DNA of 64,000 bases from Cristatella mucedo (lineage: Eukaryota; Bryozoa; Phylactolaemata; Cristatellidae), in NCBI GenBank assembly GCA_009760855.2, contig WPIO01000005.1:10248501-10312500 (forward strand), written 5' to 3'. The position numbers were made by a program, and so were the translations under genes. The notes under the pieces were generated by a model. The model was not told the DNA's origin and ran no database searches. It saw only the letters and a program-made list of their open reading frames with translations. Shown here piece by piece: positions 1 through 28,012 of the stretch. Within the stretch, counting starts at the first letter, position 1; each line of letters begins with the position of its first letter.

Positions 1-2
1 CG

Positions 3-251
3 CACAGCAAGCCAGTAACATGTAAGAATGTTAGCTTAACCAAATCAGTCCAGGGATCGACGAATCTGCACAAAGTCAACGGCATCGCATTCCAGGAAAG
101 GCGGAGACTAAATGCTCAGTCGTGTACCGGCCTGATTATCAGCGACCGTCTTCTCTTGCCGGCTGCACATTGTCGAACTCTCACCGAACATAAGCCGATA
201 CAATGCCTCATCAACAGCAAAGCTCGGCTGCTGTCTCCCTCTGCGCATATA
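3..251 (+). CDS. possible partial exon of a trypsin-like (S1) serine protease
   Basis: An open frame without ATG runs from the window edge (base 3) to a TGA at about 249-251. It contains CTGLIISDRLLLPAAHC at about 112-162. This resembles the S1 peptidase signature around the catalytic histidine (C-G-x-L-I-S-x-x-x-V-L-T-A-A-H-C), with Pro replacing the usual Thr. The two cysteines would be the pair that forms the histidine-loop disulphide. About 35 residues precede the motif and about 25 follow it before the stop, so a donor is probably used between the motif and base 251; I see no strong one. The other catalytic residues (Asp, Ser) are not in the window. It could be a chance match, an exon or a decayed copy. 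Confidence 0.33.
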
Positions 252-497
252 TGAGTGTCTCTCCTCAAGGCATCTGTCTCTCTCGGTCAGCTTATCTATG
301 AACTCCCCGGCAGTCTCTCCTGGTTTTATCTGTCTCTCATGTCTCCGTCTGTCATCGCCTTCCTCCCTTGCTCCTTCCCTCTCCCCTTCTACCGGTCTGT
401 CTATCTCTCACTCTCTACCTGTCTGTCGCCCTACCTGTCTGTCTGTCTATGCTTCTCTCTATCTCTGTCTGTCTCTAATCTCCCTCTCTTTCACGAT
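236..497. repeat. imperfect pyrimidine-rich (CTGT/CT)n low-complexity tract
   Basis: About 260 bases are dominated by CTGTCT and CTCTCT words on the plus strand. Ser/Leu/Cys-rich open frames through it are by-products of the composition. Confidence 0.8.
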
Positions 498-2307
498 GCC
501 TCTCGCTAAGAGGAGCTGCACTATTTTGCTCGCATACTTCTGACTCGGAGGGGGGGGGGCACTCAACAGGCAGACTGCGGGAGGCATGTACGTCTGCAAG
601 GCAGCACGAGTTACTCAGGCAACTTACATCGCCGTCAGTCAAAGCTGATGAGGCAGCTTCAGTGCTCTTCTTTTTCACGACGAACCCATCACACGGAGGA
701 AATACCGCTACAAAGAGTGGCCTGTCTGGCCTGTGCCACCAGCAGGATCCCCATTGTGAGACCACCTACAGCACAAGCAAGCAACCCTGGCACTCATGCC
801 TACTTGGTAGCAGCTACCACTGATTAGCCAGCACTGCTAGATCACGAGGCATGTTTCAGCCTGGAAGGAGGGTTCATCCAACCAGCATCACCTCACTGCT
901 GACCTCGGTGAGATTCAAGGCTACAGCAGCTGCACCCAGCCCCGGCCAAGGAGCCGTTTCAGGGATAGCAACGACTGGCTCCGAGGACGTGGCGGGCGTG
1001 GGAGCACACCGGATCATGCTTGTCCAAAAGACCCGAAGCGAGACAGCTGCATCGCCGGCGGACGTGTCGAAAGCAGCCAGCCCCTAGCAGCGATGGTGGC
1101 ATGGCAGAGCGATCGTGCGAATGCTGCGAGACCAATCGATCTGGAGAGGCCCCCCTCACAACTGGATCGGCAGGATGCTGCAGCTGCAGGCCGAGGACGA
1201 AACTGGGCTGATGACAGCTCGTAGAAGCCCGAGTCGGTGGCGTGGGTGGGTGCAGGCTGCAGTGGCCAGCTAGTTGCTAGCTGCAAGCTTGCAGCTTCAG
1301 CCAAGCAGCAGCTACCAGCATCGTACGTGCAGGGAAGAGTGGGGGCAGAGGGCACAGGCCTCTGCCTTGGACAAGCAAGGAGTGGGTCAGGAGGCTCTAG
1401 CATTCACACGATCAGCTGCCCGTGTCAAGGTCAAGGTCTAGTCCTCCCCTCGGCTAATGTTATGGCTATACACATGGCCACCTGCTTGGGTCCAACACGA
1501 GAAACTTGGAGCACAGGTTGACCAGTGCAGCACCCGCAGCAACCGAGGGCCATAACACTCCCGAGTTTGCTCTGACATTGCTGTCAGTCAAGTGTGACCA
1601 CGAAGCTGTGTCTCGATGCTTGGTCACGGGTTAGATTCAAAGCAGGCGGTCCCTAAGCAAACCAGCAGCAATCAACTAAACCAATAGCCGAGACCTCACG
1701 ATTACACAGGGACTGCTTGCCAAATTCGGCAGCAGCCGTTTGAAACCTACTGTCTGGTCGGTCACACTAGCTTTCCAGAGGATGCTTGACAGAACGAGTT
1801 GAGCAGAGACCAAGCTGTCAAGCCAGACTGGTTCGACGCAGGCGAGGAAGCCTATTCTTTAGAGAAATTACTGAAGCAAGCAAATTCGAAGTGCAGCGTA
1901 CATTAAGACTAAACAGGAGAAATGAAAAACGAGTTTCCTCGAAATAAAAATCAAAGCCATGTCACGGACAAGCTGCTTTGCACGTAGGGCATTATGCCAG
2001 CTGACCAAAGCATTGAGCCTCGCATCAGCGACTATCTACGCGACTGCAACGAGCGCACCAGTTTTTTGGCCAAACGGTGAAAAGTCGAAGAAAGCCTTGA
2101 GATCGACTGCCACAAGCTCTCCGATTGAATGCTTAGCGATGGTGGCAGGACCCCCCCCCAACCACCGGACAGCCACCAATGTTCACGGCACGGCCCGCCG
2201 GGCATCGACATGCTTCGGCGATCAGGTCCGACGCAAAACTCGTACACGTAGCGATGAGGCTAGCTGCACGAAGGAAGAGGAAGTCAGGAACAAGAATCTA
2301 TAGCCCA
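498..2307. other. no recognised gene; GC-moderate unique sequence
   Basis: Several short frames of 60-130 codons overlap on both strands around 850-1520, but none matches a family I know. The only splice-like candidate is a minus-strand segment at 628-765, described under findings. Confidence 0.5.
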
Positions 2308-2497
2308 TCATTCATCTGTGAAGCGCCATAAGAGAAATTATTCTCTCTTCCAGCGTTTCATATACGCCAAAGGTTCGAGCCCAAGATCTCGGGTCATCAA
2401 ATACATGCTCATCAAATACGTGCAAAACTTTATCCTCGGTCGTTAAAGACGAGCACCTTGAATCACTGGGTCAAACCAGCCAGTCGCTGGTTGATGA
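2308..2497 (-). mobile_element. SINE C copy (tRNA-like head, LINE A-like tail)
   Basis: Read on the minus strand, a tRNA-like head (a box-A-like stretch near 2490 and GGTTCGAGCC-type box B near 2375-2385 on the plus strand) is followed by a short tail resembling the LINE A 3' end. The tail has the hallmark words of an AGCGCC-like element and a paired GAGA/TTCTC stem. It is diverged from the other copies at 7177, 35545 and 42064, and the ends are approximate. Confidence 0.55.
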
Positions 2498-2807
2498 GAA
2501 TATGGACTGTCCATAAGAATAACATTAGTCACTCTTCCTGTCGGATGTATGCCTGCCACCGGTGCGACAGCTTAAGCAAATATGAATCACTTCCTGCTAA
2601 TTCGGCCGAAGTATGCTCGTCGCGAGCGCTGTCCTAAAAGAGTGGCTAACATCAGCGAGATTGCCGCAATCTCGAAGGAGATTCTTGACCATATCTCGCG
2701 GGCCCCATCTCTCTCTAATTCTCCTTCTTTTAAAAAGTCACCATCAAGAGGTTTACAAAACCATGTGAGTGGCTTTCTCAAAATGAGCGCGTTCGACACA
2801 AACGGGG

Positions 2808-2850
2808 AACCCACACACGCACGCGCGCGCGCACGCACACGTGCGCAAAA
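2808..2850. repeat. (CA/CG)n alternating purine-pyrimidine tract
   Basis: Alternating CA and CG dinucleotides, a sequence type able to adopt Z-DNA. It ends a short unassigned open frame (2582-2887, 101 codons) that I do not recognise. Confidence 0.75.
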
Positions 2851-3465
2851 TGTGGGCTCCTACCATTACCGCCCCATAAAGCACTAGTCTTTCGTCTAGC
2901 TTAAGTCATACAAGCAAGTTATAAGCAATTAGTTAGACTGCCAGACTGAAGTAAAGAGAGCCCGGACAGGACGCAAAAGGAGGGACATGCAACAAGTAGC
3001 GGCCAATCGAGAGAGACGGCCAGGTTTTCATAGGCGATACTTAAAGCTTAGCAAGTCGCACGCCTCTATTATACTTGCCTGAGGTCTAGGACGGCAACGT
3101 AGTCGTAGCACAGTCCAAGGTCAAGTCCATCGCTCGGGTTCCTCGGAAACGGAAAACCTCGGTGCGCATGCGTGCGTTACCGCCCGACCTGGTGGAGGTG
3201 GGCGACATGCGGGCGGGGCGGGGCTTCTGGACCGCGGCGCTTCTGCTTCAAGTCGGGCTCCGGGAGGTGAGAACGATAGGCATTCTTGAATTCTCCTTTT
3301 GGGAACTTGCTCCGCAGCTTTCAAATTTTTACTTCTGCTCGGCTGGCTGCTAAAGCATTAAATAATTACGGTTACTGACTGTAGTAGGTCGCACGAGGAC
3401 GTTATTATTCATCCGTGTCATCGCAAAAATTAAAAAACAAATTTTGAAACAAAAGATTGAGCAGC

Positions 3466-3612
3466 CTCTTTTGCGTAGAGACGGAAGAGCCTTTGCGGCT
3501 ATTATTAGCGCTTGCAGGGGCGATTAAGGATCGCCCGCCGCAGGATTTGAATCCAGACCTCGAGACCGAGGTCGTGAAAAGCTTTACCCAGTGGGCCACC
3601 GCGGCTCACCAA
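3466..3612 (-). mobile_element. SINE D copy (tRNA-like head)
   Basis: On the minus strand, a box-A-like TGGCCCACTGGGTAAAG is followed by GGATTCAAATCC (box-B-like), then a tail ending in GGCTCTTCCG. The core CTTTTCACGACCTCGGT and the box-B region match the plus-strand copy at 21700-21845. The tail word matches a diverged copy at 37838-38080. This looks like a second tRNA-derived SINE family, distinct from SINE C. Confidence 0.55.
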
Positions 3613-3815
3613 AAATGGATGCTCTCGACCGGCAGTACACCTGGACCAAGCAACGCATACCTTTAGCCCCCTCGATAGCCTTGAGCGGATTTTGAATAAA
3701 GGAGCTGATATAATGGGCGACATTAATGACTCAATACTTGGTGACAAATCTATAACCTTGGCAAGAATCGCGGTAAGAGATACAAATCGTTAGTTTCTGC
3801 AATCGCTGCACTTGT

Positions 3816-4116
3816 GCAGGTATCTTACCTCATTTAAAGCTACTGCACTTCTACAGGCACCTTACATCATCTATAGCTACTGCACTTCTGCAGGTATCTT
3901 ACCTCATCTATTGCCACCGAACTTCTGCTGGTATCTTACATCGTCTACAGCCACAGTACAGCAGCACGAACCTTACTTCATCTACAGCTGCCTCACTACT
4001 GCAGGCATTGTAACATCATCTACAGCCACCGCACAACTGCAGGTATCTTATCTCATTTATATCCACGGTGCTTCTGCAGGCATCTTACCTCATCTATAGC
4101 TACCACACTTCTACAA
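3816..4116. repeat. 37-bp minisatellite, about 8 units
   Basis: Units of 37 bp (one of 38) follow head to tail. Each begins with a form of CAGGTATCTTACCTCATCTA and ends with a form of GCTACTGCACTTCTG. Because 37 is not a multiple of 3, the 95-codon frame through the array does not repeat at protein level, and I do not consider it coding. Confidence 0.85.
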
Positions 4117-4370
4117 TTAGCTTCGGAGCTACGACATTCTTTTAAAGGGGGTAATTTCCACAAGATTTTCATGTAAGCCAGGTCAGACTAGAAATTAATT
4201 AAAAATTGCGATGAAAAAGTCATAATGTTTATTCTAAACGCTCGGCAGTTGCTCACCGAGGTCATTAAGACGTAATTTCGTCGTTGGTGGTGGCGGGGTG
4301 GGGGGGGGGGCTTAGGAATAAGGGGCGACATAGGTCACTGTCCCTCTTGCTCTCTGGCTAGGCCACAGTC

Positions 4371-4500
4371 TGCAAGCATCTTCCTCATCCATAGCTATCT
4401 CACTTCTGCAGTTATCTTACCTAACTAAAATAGCTATCGCACTTCTACAGGCGTCCTAGCACATCTATAGCTACCGACATTGTACAGGCGTCTTAGTTCT
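4371..4500. repeat. second block of the same 37-bp minisatellite
   Basis: Three to four units of 36-39 bp, each with CTTCTACAGGCGTC- and ATCTATAGCTA-type words, clearly related to the array at 3816-4116 but more diverged. The 250 bases between the blocks lack the unit and contain a G-rich run at about 4294-4311. Confidence 0.75.
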
Positions 4501-4579
4501 TTCAAAGTAAAGTACCATTTCAATCGAACATCTTAGCTGCTTAACTTACCGACATTCGACATTGCCTCCGATCTGATCG

Positions 4580-5074
4580 TTGCTGGCTTGCAATGCTTCT
4601 CTAGGCAAAGTCTTCGCGACTAATAAACGAGCATCAATCAGCGAGGTAGCTTTAACTATCGTGTTTCTCGAGAAATCTCTTGCATTCACAGCAAATCGTC
4701 TCTTGGTGCATATCCACAGAGAGATGCTTGAAATAAATCTCGACTTCCGAGACGGCAGGCCACTAAATAGTTCTCGGCTTGCAAATAAATCTAGTTCATC
4801 TAATTTACGTAAAGAAATAAGATGTAGCAGGCCAATAGGCGAAGCCATGGCTAGGAGCAACTATGCCGCAACCGCAATCCCGTTGTTGACTCAGACTCGT
4901 CAAACCACCTCGAACGCATACCATTTTCAAACTAATGGATCTCTAAAGGCCGCTAGAGCGGCGCGCGCCCTGCGAGTGCTTGCAATTATTTCGGTTTCCA
5001 AAAGAGCTGTGGCCATCTTGAAGAGGCGATCTTATTCAAGAAAGAATTTGGAAGCAGCTCAAAGAGGCCTGTAG
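4580..5074 (+). other. unassigned 164-codon open frame
   Basis: A 495-nt ATG-to-stop frame lies in otherwise gene-free sequence. The translation is hydrophilic, rich in Arg, Ala and Ser, without signal peptide, membrane segment or motif I recognise. A 104-codon frame overlaps it on the other strand. It may be a chance frame. Confidence 0.15.
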
Positions 5075-5169
5075 GGCTGGCAGGATCAAAGATAGGTCAG
5101 GTACAGCATCGCTAGCAAAAGTCTTCTTTACAGTTTTAAATAATTTATGCTCATACTTGACTTATAATA

Positions 5170-6734
5170 CCCGGGAAATTTGCCCCAATTTTTGAGGGAT
5201 CATACACAATTGTGGGATTGTGTACCTCAGTTACTGTAGATTGTCGCGCATTGCCCACAATTTAAGGTTTTAAATTGTTTGAAATTTTTTGGATTCACTT
5301 CAAAATGCAGAATATCATACGATATGAAAACTGAAGCTTCGCACGACCGATTTCTGGTAGATTTGCGGTTGATTGGAGTGGTTTTCGGGTTTGGGACGAG
5401 TCATTGCTGCTGATTGCCATGGAATGCACGAGATTTTACGAACACGGTGGGTCAAAATCATGTAGTTTTATCTCAAATATAGTTCGCTGTAACATGTATT
5501 CATAGCAAAAGAACTAGCAATCCAATTTCGTAAAATTTTGTGGTGGAATGATGAAGACTATGGTACTGGTCCGGGCAATTGCAGTTGATTGCCGTGCATG
5601 AGAATGATTGCTGCACTTTTCGAGAAATTGTATGAGTACTCTATATACGAAGAGCAGAGTAATGAGCAATCAAAATGAGAGCTAAGTGTACGATTTCTAG
5701 TCGCTTTGTTGCGGGTTGCACTGGATTTCATCATAGGACCCGATTGTTGCAGTCAAGTGCAGTGCATTGTCTATGAACGCGCAGGCACAACATTGCAAAA
5801 GTTTGTTGGTGCATTTTGAACTGAGTCTAGTGTTACGTGAAACCTAAATGGGAGCTTCGCATAGAGAGTTTTAGGATTTACTGCAGTTTAGAGTGGATTG
5901 CGCTATTTGCTCAGGCCATGCTCCAAAAGCCTGGAACCCCCTCCCGACTTTCGTCAGAACATCCCCTGACCTGACCACATTTAAAAGGAACTTAAAAACA
6001 CACCTATTTAGGACAGCATTTAGTGGGTCCCTGTGATTCGTCCTTCATGTGCTTATGCGTGCTGACAGTGTGCATGCTGCCACTAACCACATTTGCATGC
6101 TGACCCTGTGCATGTCACCCCTGACCATATTATTCATTTTGTTTGTTTTTCAAGCCTAATTTTACTTACCATTCAATTGCATTTCCCTTTGCAGCAAATG
6201 TAAAGCGCCTAGAAAGAGATTAAGTTCTCTGGGGCGCTTCATCAAGTACATTATTGCTATTATTATTATTATTATTTCTGATGATTGCCATATATTGCAG
6301 GTAATCATGCATGCCCAATGGCTTGAATTTACTTGGGTCCACACTTGGATACAGTGCCCTGTACTACTCAATACAAACTGGCTCGGGGCATTTCGTGGCG
6401 GGTTGGAGTGGATTGCGATATTTTCCCATCCCGTTGTAGATATTTGCAGGGCATTGCACGAGAGTGCTACAGCGGGTTCTCGTAACATTTTGCGAGTATG
6501 CTTTTCACAGAGTGTACTGTCGTATCGAATTAAAAGGAGCATTTCGAAAAGGATTTCTTTAGCTTTGCGTTGAAATACTTTAAATTGTGTTGTATTTCGG
6601 CAGCGGCCCTGGCCTCAGCAATCTATTGCGAACCTCGCAGCGAACCTCAAAAGAATGTGAGCGATGAATGGCGAGAAATTTTGTGGGTACACTTGGAAAG
6701 TACACACTTGTGGGTAAACTTGAAGTGTACCCAA

Positions 6735-6735
<1 letters not shown>
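5170..6735 (+). repeat. degenerate ~177-bp satellite array, interrupted by a LINE
   Basis: Two anchor words recur with a regular step. Forms of GCAGTTGATTGCCGTGCAT occur near 5404, 5578 and 5748, then, after removing the LINE at 5917-6277, near 6285 and 6437. Forms of GGGAGCTTCGCA occur near 5329, 5670, 5848 and 6535. The spacing is close to 170-178 bp or multiples once the LINE is subtracted. Monomers are very diverged. The same unit recurs at 46300-46900 and 49000-51110. The array ends against the CA repeat at 6736. Confidence 0.65.
5917..6277 (+). mobile_element. LINE A 3' fragment (5'-truncated) inside the satellite
   Basis: The last part of the LINE A reading frame is present (encoding forms of KAWNPLPTFVRTSPDLTTF and FRTAFSGSL) to its stop near 6036. 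The 3' UTR follows, with AAAGCGCCTAGAAAGAGATT, and then an interrupted (ATT)n tail. It interrupts the satellite at a point where the repeat phase resumes on the far side. Confidence 0.85.
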
Positions 6736-6765
<30 letters not shown>

Positions 6766-6778
6766 CGCACACACGCAC

Positions 6779-6829
<51 letters not shown>

Positions 6830-6867
6830 TACACGCACGCACGCACGCACACACACACGCACGCACG

Positions 6868-6886
<19 letters not shown>
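6736..6886. repeat. (CA)n microsatellite with CG interruptions
   Basis: About 150 bases of (CA)n with interspersed CG. The Thr/His and Cys/Val frames on both strands are artefacts of the repeat. Confidence 0.95.
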
Positions 6887-6900
<14 letters not shown>

Positions 6901-6928
6901 TTATACATATATATATAAACATATATGT
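6887..6928. repeat. (TA)n tract
   Basis: A (TA)n-rich stretch directly follows the CA repeat, giving a compound microsatellite. Confidence 0.85.
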
Positions 6929-7176
6929 CGGAGCTCTCGGCAGCTGGTGGCAAAACAAAAAAGCTTGCCTGGCTGACGTCGGCTTCCTACGCGCGGAAAG
7001 AATGGCATTGAGAGGCGGCACTGCGTCTCCGGCGCCATTACTGACTCGGAAGCCATATGATCAATGTTCCTGAACCGGGAGGCCCGGATAGCATCCGCGA
7101 CCCCGGCAGGTAACGGCACCGCCGGCTAACGTATAGATACAAGCTAAAAAGTTTCAATAAATCCTTCTGTGTAAAA

Positions 7177-7336
7177 TTCATTTGAATAGCTCCCTAAGAG
7201 AACTACATCTCTATCCAGGTGCTTCACATACGCAGTAGGGCTCAGGACCTTGACTTCGGTCGTCGAATGCAAGCCCCTTGACCGTGGTCGTTAAAAGCAA
7301 GCACTTTAACCCCTGGGCCAAACCAGGCGGCTTCGC
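7177..7336 (-). mobile_element. SINE C copy
   Basis: Read on the minus strand it begins with CTGGTTTGGCCCAGGGGTTA (tRNA-like head with box A) and passes a degenerate box B. It ends in a tail, TATGTGAAGCACCTGGATAG onward with TAGTTCTCTTAGGGAGCTAT, which corresponds position by position to the LINE A 3' terminus. Confidence 0.7.
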
Positions 7337-7535
7337 AAAGCCGATTTGTGGTGGATTTCAGTTAGCTCAAAGTGAATTGTGGTAGAGGTCAGGGTCTTTT
7401 CAGCCCACTTGCACGCGAACGCGAGAGCGAAATGGCTTGAAATGTGCTGGGTTTTGTAGTTTAATGGATCGCAGTCTGTAACACCACAAACGGACAAAGA
7501 CAAAGTCGGTGTTGCAAATGAGACTTTTCTAAAGC

Positions 7536-9440
7536 CTACTCAAAGCCTAAGCGGCTTGTAGTACAAATGCGGTAGCCTTAAGACTTAATCTTACTCAACA
7601 AAGAGAAAGTGTGAAGCATAGCTGAGTCAGGTGGGCAGTCGAGTAAGTGAGTAGCATGGAAGTAGCAGCTCAAGACGTCGTTGCGTCGGAATTGTGGAAG
7701 TGAGTTCCACAATCAAAGACCTTCGGAGCAAAAGCTTTTGTCGCCAACGGTATTTAAACTTAACGACGATAAAACAGAACTTCTATTCACTCACAGGACA
7801 AGCGTCTAGCTAGACTAAGATAGATTTCTCCTCTAATATATGATGATGTTGTGCGACTATCACCATGTGCTCGGAATGTATGCGCTGTCTTTGACAACTC
7901 TCTAAATTTTGAAAGTTTCATTAAGAAGACTCCCTCCGCAGCTAACCATTACATTCGATTCCTATCTAATATTAGGGACTGTCTACTACGGTGGCTTGCA
8001 AGCAATTTAGCTAGCTCCCTGGTTCTGTCCAAGTTAGACTATTGCAATTCCATTTTCCCCGGGCTTCCGAAAAAGCCGTTAGGACCCTGCAGCTGGCGAT
8101 GAATATGGCTGCCAGGCGAGTTAGCACATGCTTTAGGTTTAGCCATGTGTCTCCTTTGCTAAAGGAACTGCGCTGGCACACGGTTGATCAACGGATACAG
8201 TGTAAAGTTCTTTCGCTGACCGGTAAGGCCTGTCACGGCTTGTCTCCTTCATACCTTGCTGAACTGCTGCACCAGTTTCAGCCTCCTCGGGTCCTCAGAT
8301 TCTCTACGGACAATAATAGCTATTCCATTCCTCTGCTTAAAGGAAATTGGCCGAAATTCAGTATCAAACGTCTGCAAGGCAAGCATTCAGTTTATCAGAA
8401 ACTGCAGCAGATTACGATGGTTCAAGCAGAAGATGCAACCAAATATTGTCAGCATAAAAGTGATAGCAGATTCTATGGGCCGGGCCGCTTCGCTTTTCCC
8501 AGAGGCTCAGTATAAATGGAGAACAGCAACGGATCGAGGACGGACCCTTGTGGAACTTCACAGGTGAGTGGCCTGGTAGATGAGATATGACACCCATTCC
8601 AGTCATCATTGCTGCATAGGATGGCGTTGGTTACTTTGAAGAGAGAAGTATTGGCGGTGTGATGTCGCTTGGATCCCGACTGAAATTTGTTAGCTAGGAC
8701 TTCTGATTCCAATCCGGCTTTTTAAGTATTAGGCAACGATGGCCAATTTGAAAGATTTGCATTGAAAATCCAAAGTATGGCTGGATTGAGCTTTTAGGCC
8801 AGTAAAGATCACAGGGGGATTGTAGGTCAAAAGAAGCTGAGCTATTTTTACTAGATTTTATTTAGGTAGCTACTTCGCATGCAAAAACCTCGGAGAATTT
8901 TTTAAGACGGGTCAAATGTTGCGACTCAGCAATTGCTTTAATCGTAGAGAGCTTTAAGGAGGCACGAATATGTGCAACTTTTTTAACGAAGAAAGCAAAA
9001 AAAATTTGGCCGAGTCATTAGTATCAGGGTAGTGAGATCTCTCAAATTTTGCAAGCAAATTGTTCACCGACCTAGAATTTTTTTTAAAACTCCGACTGGT
9101 AGGACTCCAATTTTGAGTGAAAAAAGAAGTCCTGGCCTTTCTAAGCTTCAGGGTATAATCATGCAGGAAGTCTTTAAAATTGGCTAGATCGCCGTCAGAC
9201 CCAAAATAGAGAAAGAGGGTTCAATGCTGAGCTTAACACGGTCATTTTTGAAGTTTTTTTTAGTAAATTAAAAGCAATCTTCACGACTCTGCACACGGTT
9301 AGAATGCGTAGAAGCCTGCTTGTAGAGGGCACTGCTAAGTTCCATGTTCACTGCATTAGTGAAGGAATCCATTTGATCTGCCAAGTCTGAGTACAGATCA
9401 AGAAGACATGTATCGCAAACTTATATTTGCTTATTTGAAC
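7536..9440 (-). mobile_element. LINE B copy with an internal inversion
   Basis: Three collinear pieces of one LINE B copy are present. 7536-7750 is the C-terminal/3' part on the minus strand. About 7751-8337 is the middle of the reverse transcriptase on the plus strand, from a form of LNDDKTELL through KLDYCNSIFPGLPKK and SYLAELLHQFQPP. 8340-9440 is the upstream part on the minus strand, with PQGSVLDPLLFSIYT and endonuclease-to-RT linker sequence matching the copy at 42956-45830. Frames are broken by stops, and the extreme 3' tail is missing. Confidence 0.8.
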
Positions 9441-9805
9441 TTCTGTCAGTTGGGTAGACTGTCCGTCAATAGTGGTCGTGGATTTATACAACGCATTTAA
9501 TTTTGAAAACCAGATTATATGCCTGGTAGGCTTAGTAAGCAACCAAATTTTTAGCGAAGGATTTGAGAATTCATTTATCGTCAATATAGATCTGTATTTC
9601 AGATTACTGTAGCATATTTATAGAGACTGCCGTCCCTCATGGCACATACTGCACGCCTGCTGTCTCAAAAACCGCTTGACATGCTCATGCAAAAATTCAA
9701 ATCTAAAAGTGCCACAACGCTGTGATGGCGCTATGCTGAGCTATTTAGCAACGCGTATCTACGATCTGGCAAACATACTCTCTTCACTCTCTGTCTTGTA
9801 CACCA
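9441..9805. other. 3' flank of the MICAL reading frame
   Basis: No gene or clear repeat is seen, although the right end of the LINE B copy may fade into it. A minus-strand ATTAAA lies near 9496-9501, but it is too far from the MICAL stop and too weak in context to call as its polyadenylation signal. Confidence 0.3.
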
Positions 9806-27555
<17,750 letters not shown>

Positions 27556-27783
27556 AACGTGCGACTGGCGTCATCGCATTGATATGCAACGCATTGTCCG
27601 CATTGACTGGCCAATTCCAATATCGGGTGATCGATGCTATCGTACGTACGTTATAAACGAGCCGATACTTGCAGAAACTGTAGGCACAGATGAATTTAGT
27701 TAACGGCGCTCGCCCACGCTGTTAGCTACGCAGGGTAAACGGTATCTGATCAGATGGAGAGCAAAGTGGGGATATAGGCTTTA
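27556..27783. promoter_or_regulatory. presumed 5' flank of MICAL, no clear core promoter
   Basis: The minus-strand TGA upstream of the MICAL ATG lies here. I see no convincing TATA or initiator. This is inferred only from its position upstream of exon 1, and a further 5' UTR exon may exist. Confidence 0.25.
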
Positions 27784-27802
27784 TATATTAAAATATCAGG
27801 GA

Positions 27803-27866
27803 AGTTACAGGCTGCTCACTCCCTCCCAAACGCAGACAGCCAGCCGACGGCTAAGCGACCCGCCCC
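27803..27866 (+). repeat. 64-bp direct repeat, copy 1
   Basis: It contains CCCTCCCAAACGCAGACAGC and GACGGCTAAGCGACCCGCCC. A nearly identical copy lies at 28792-28855 in the same orientation. Confidence 0.85.
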
Positions 27867-27867
27867 T

Positions 27868-28012
27868 GTATAAATTAAATTATAAATTTATTTATTTATA
27901 AATTAAAAAGTTTATAAATTATAAATTAAAAAGTTTATAAATTATAAATTAAAATATCTTTACAAATATATAATATAAATATAATAGTTTTATATGTTAA
28001 AATATCAGGGCC
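27868..28012. repeat. AT-rich tandem tract
   Basis: Repeated forms of TATAAATTAAAAAGTT, bracketed by two copies of TTAAAATATCAGGG (27788 and 27997). Confidence 0.8.

Noticed and set aside
6570-7073. Thr/His-rich 167-codon frame and Cys/Val-rich frames opposite
   Set aside because: They are translations of the (CA)n repeat.
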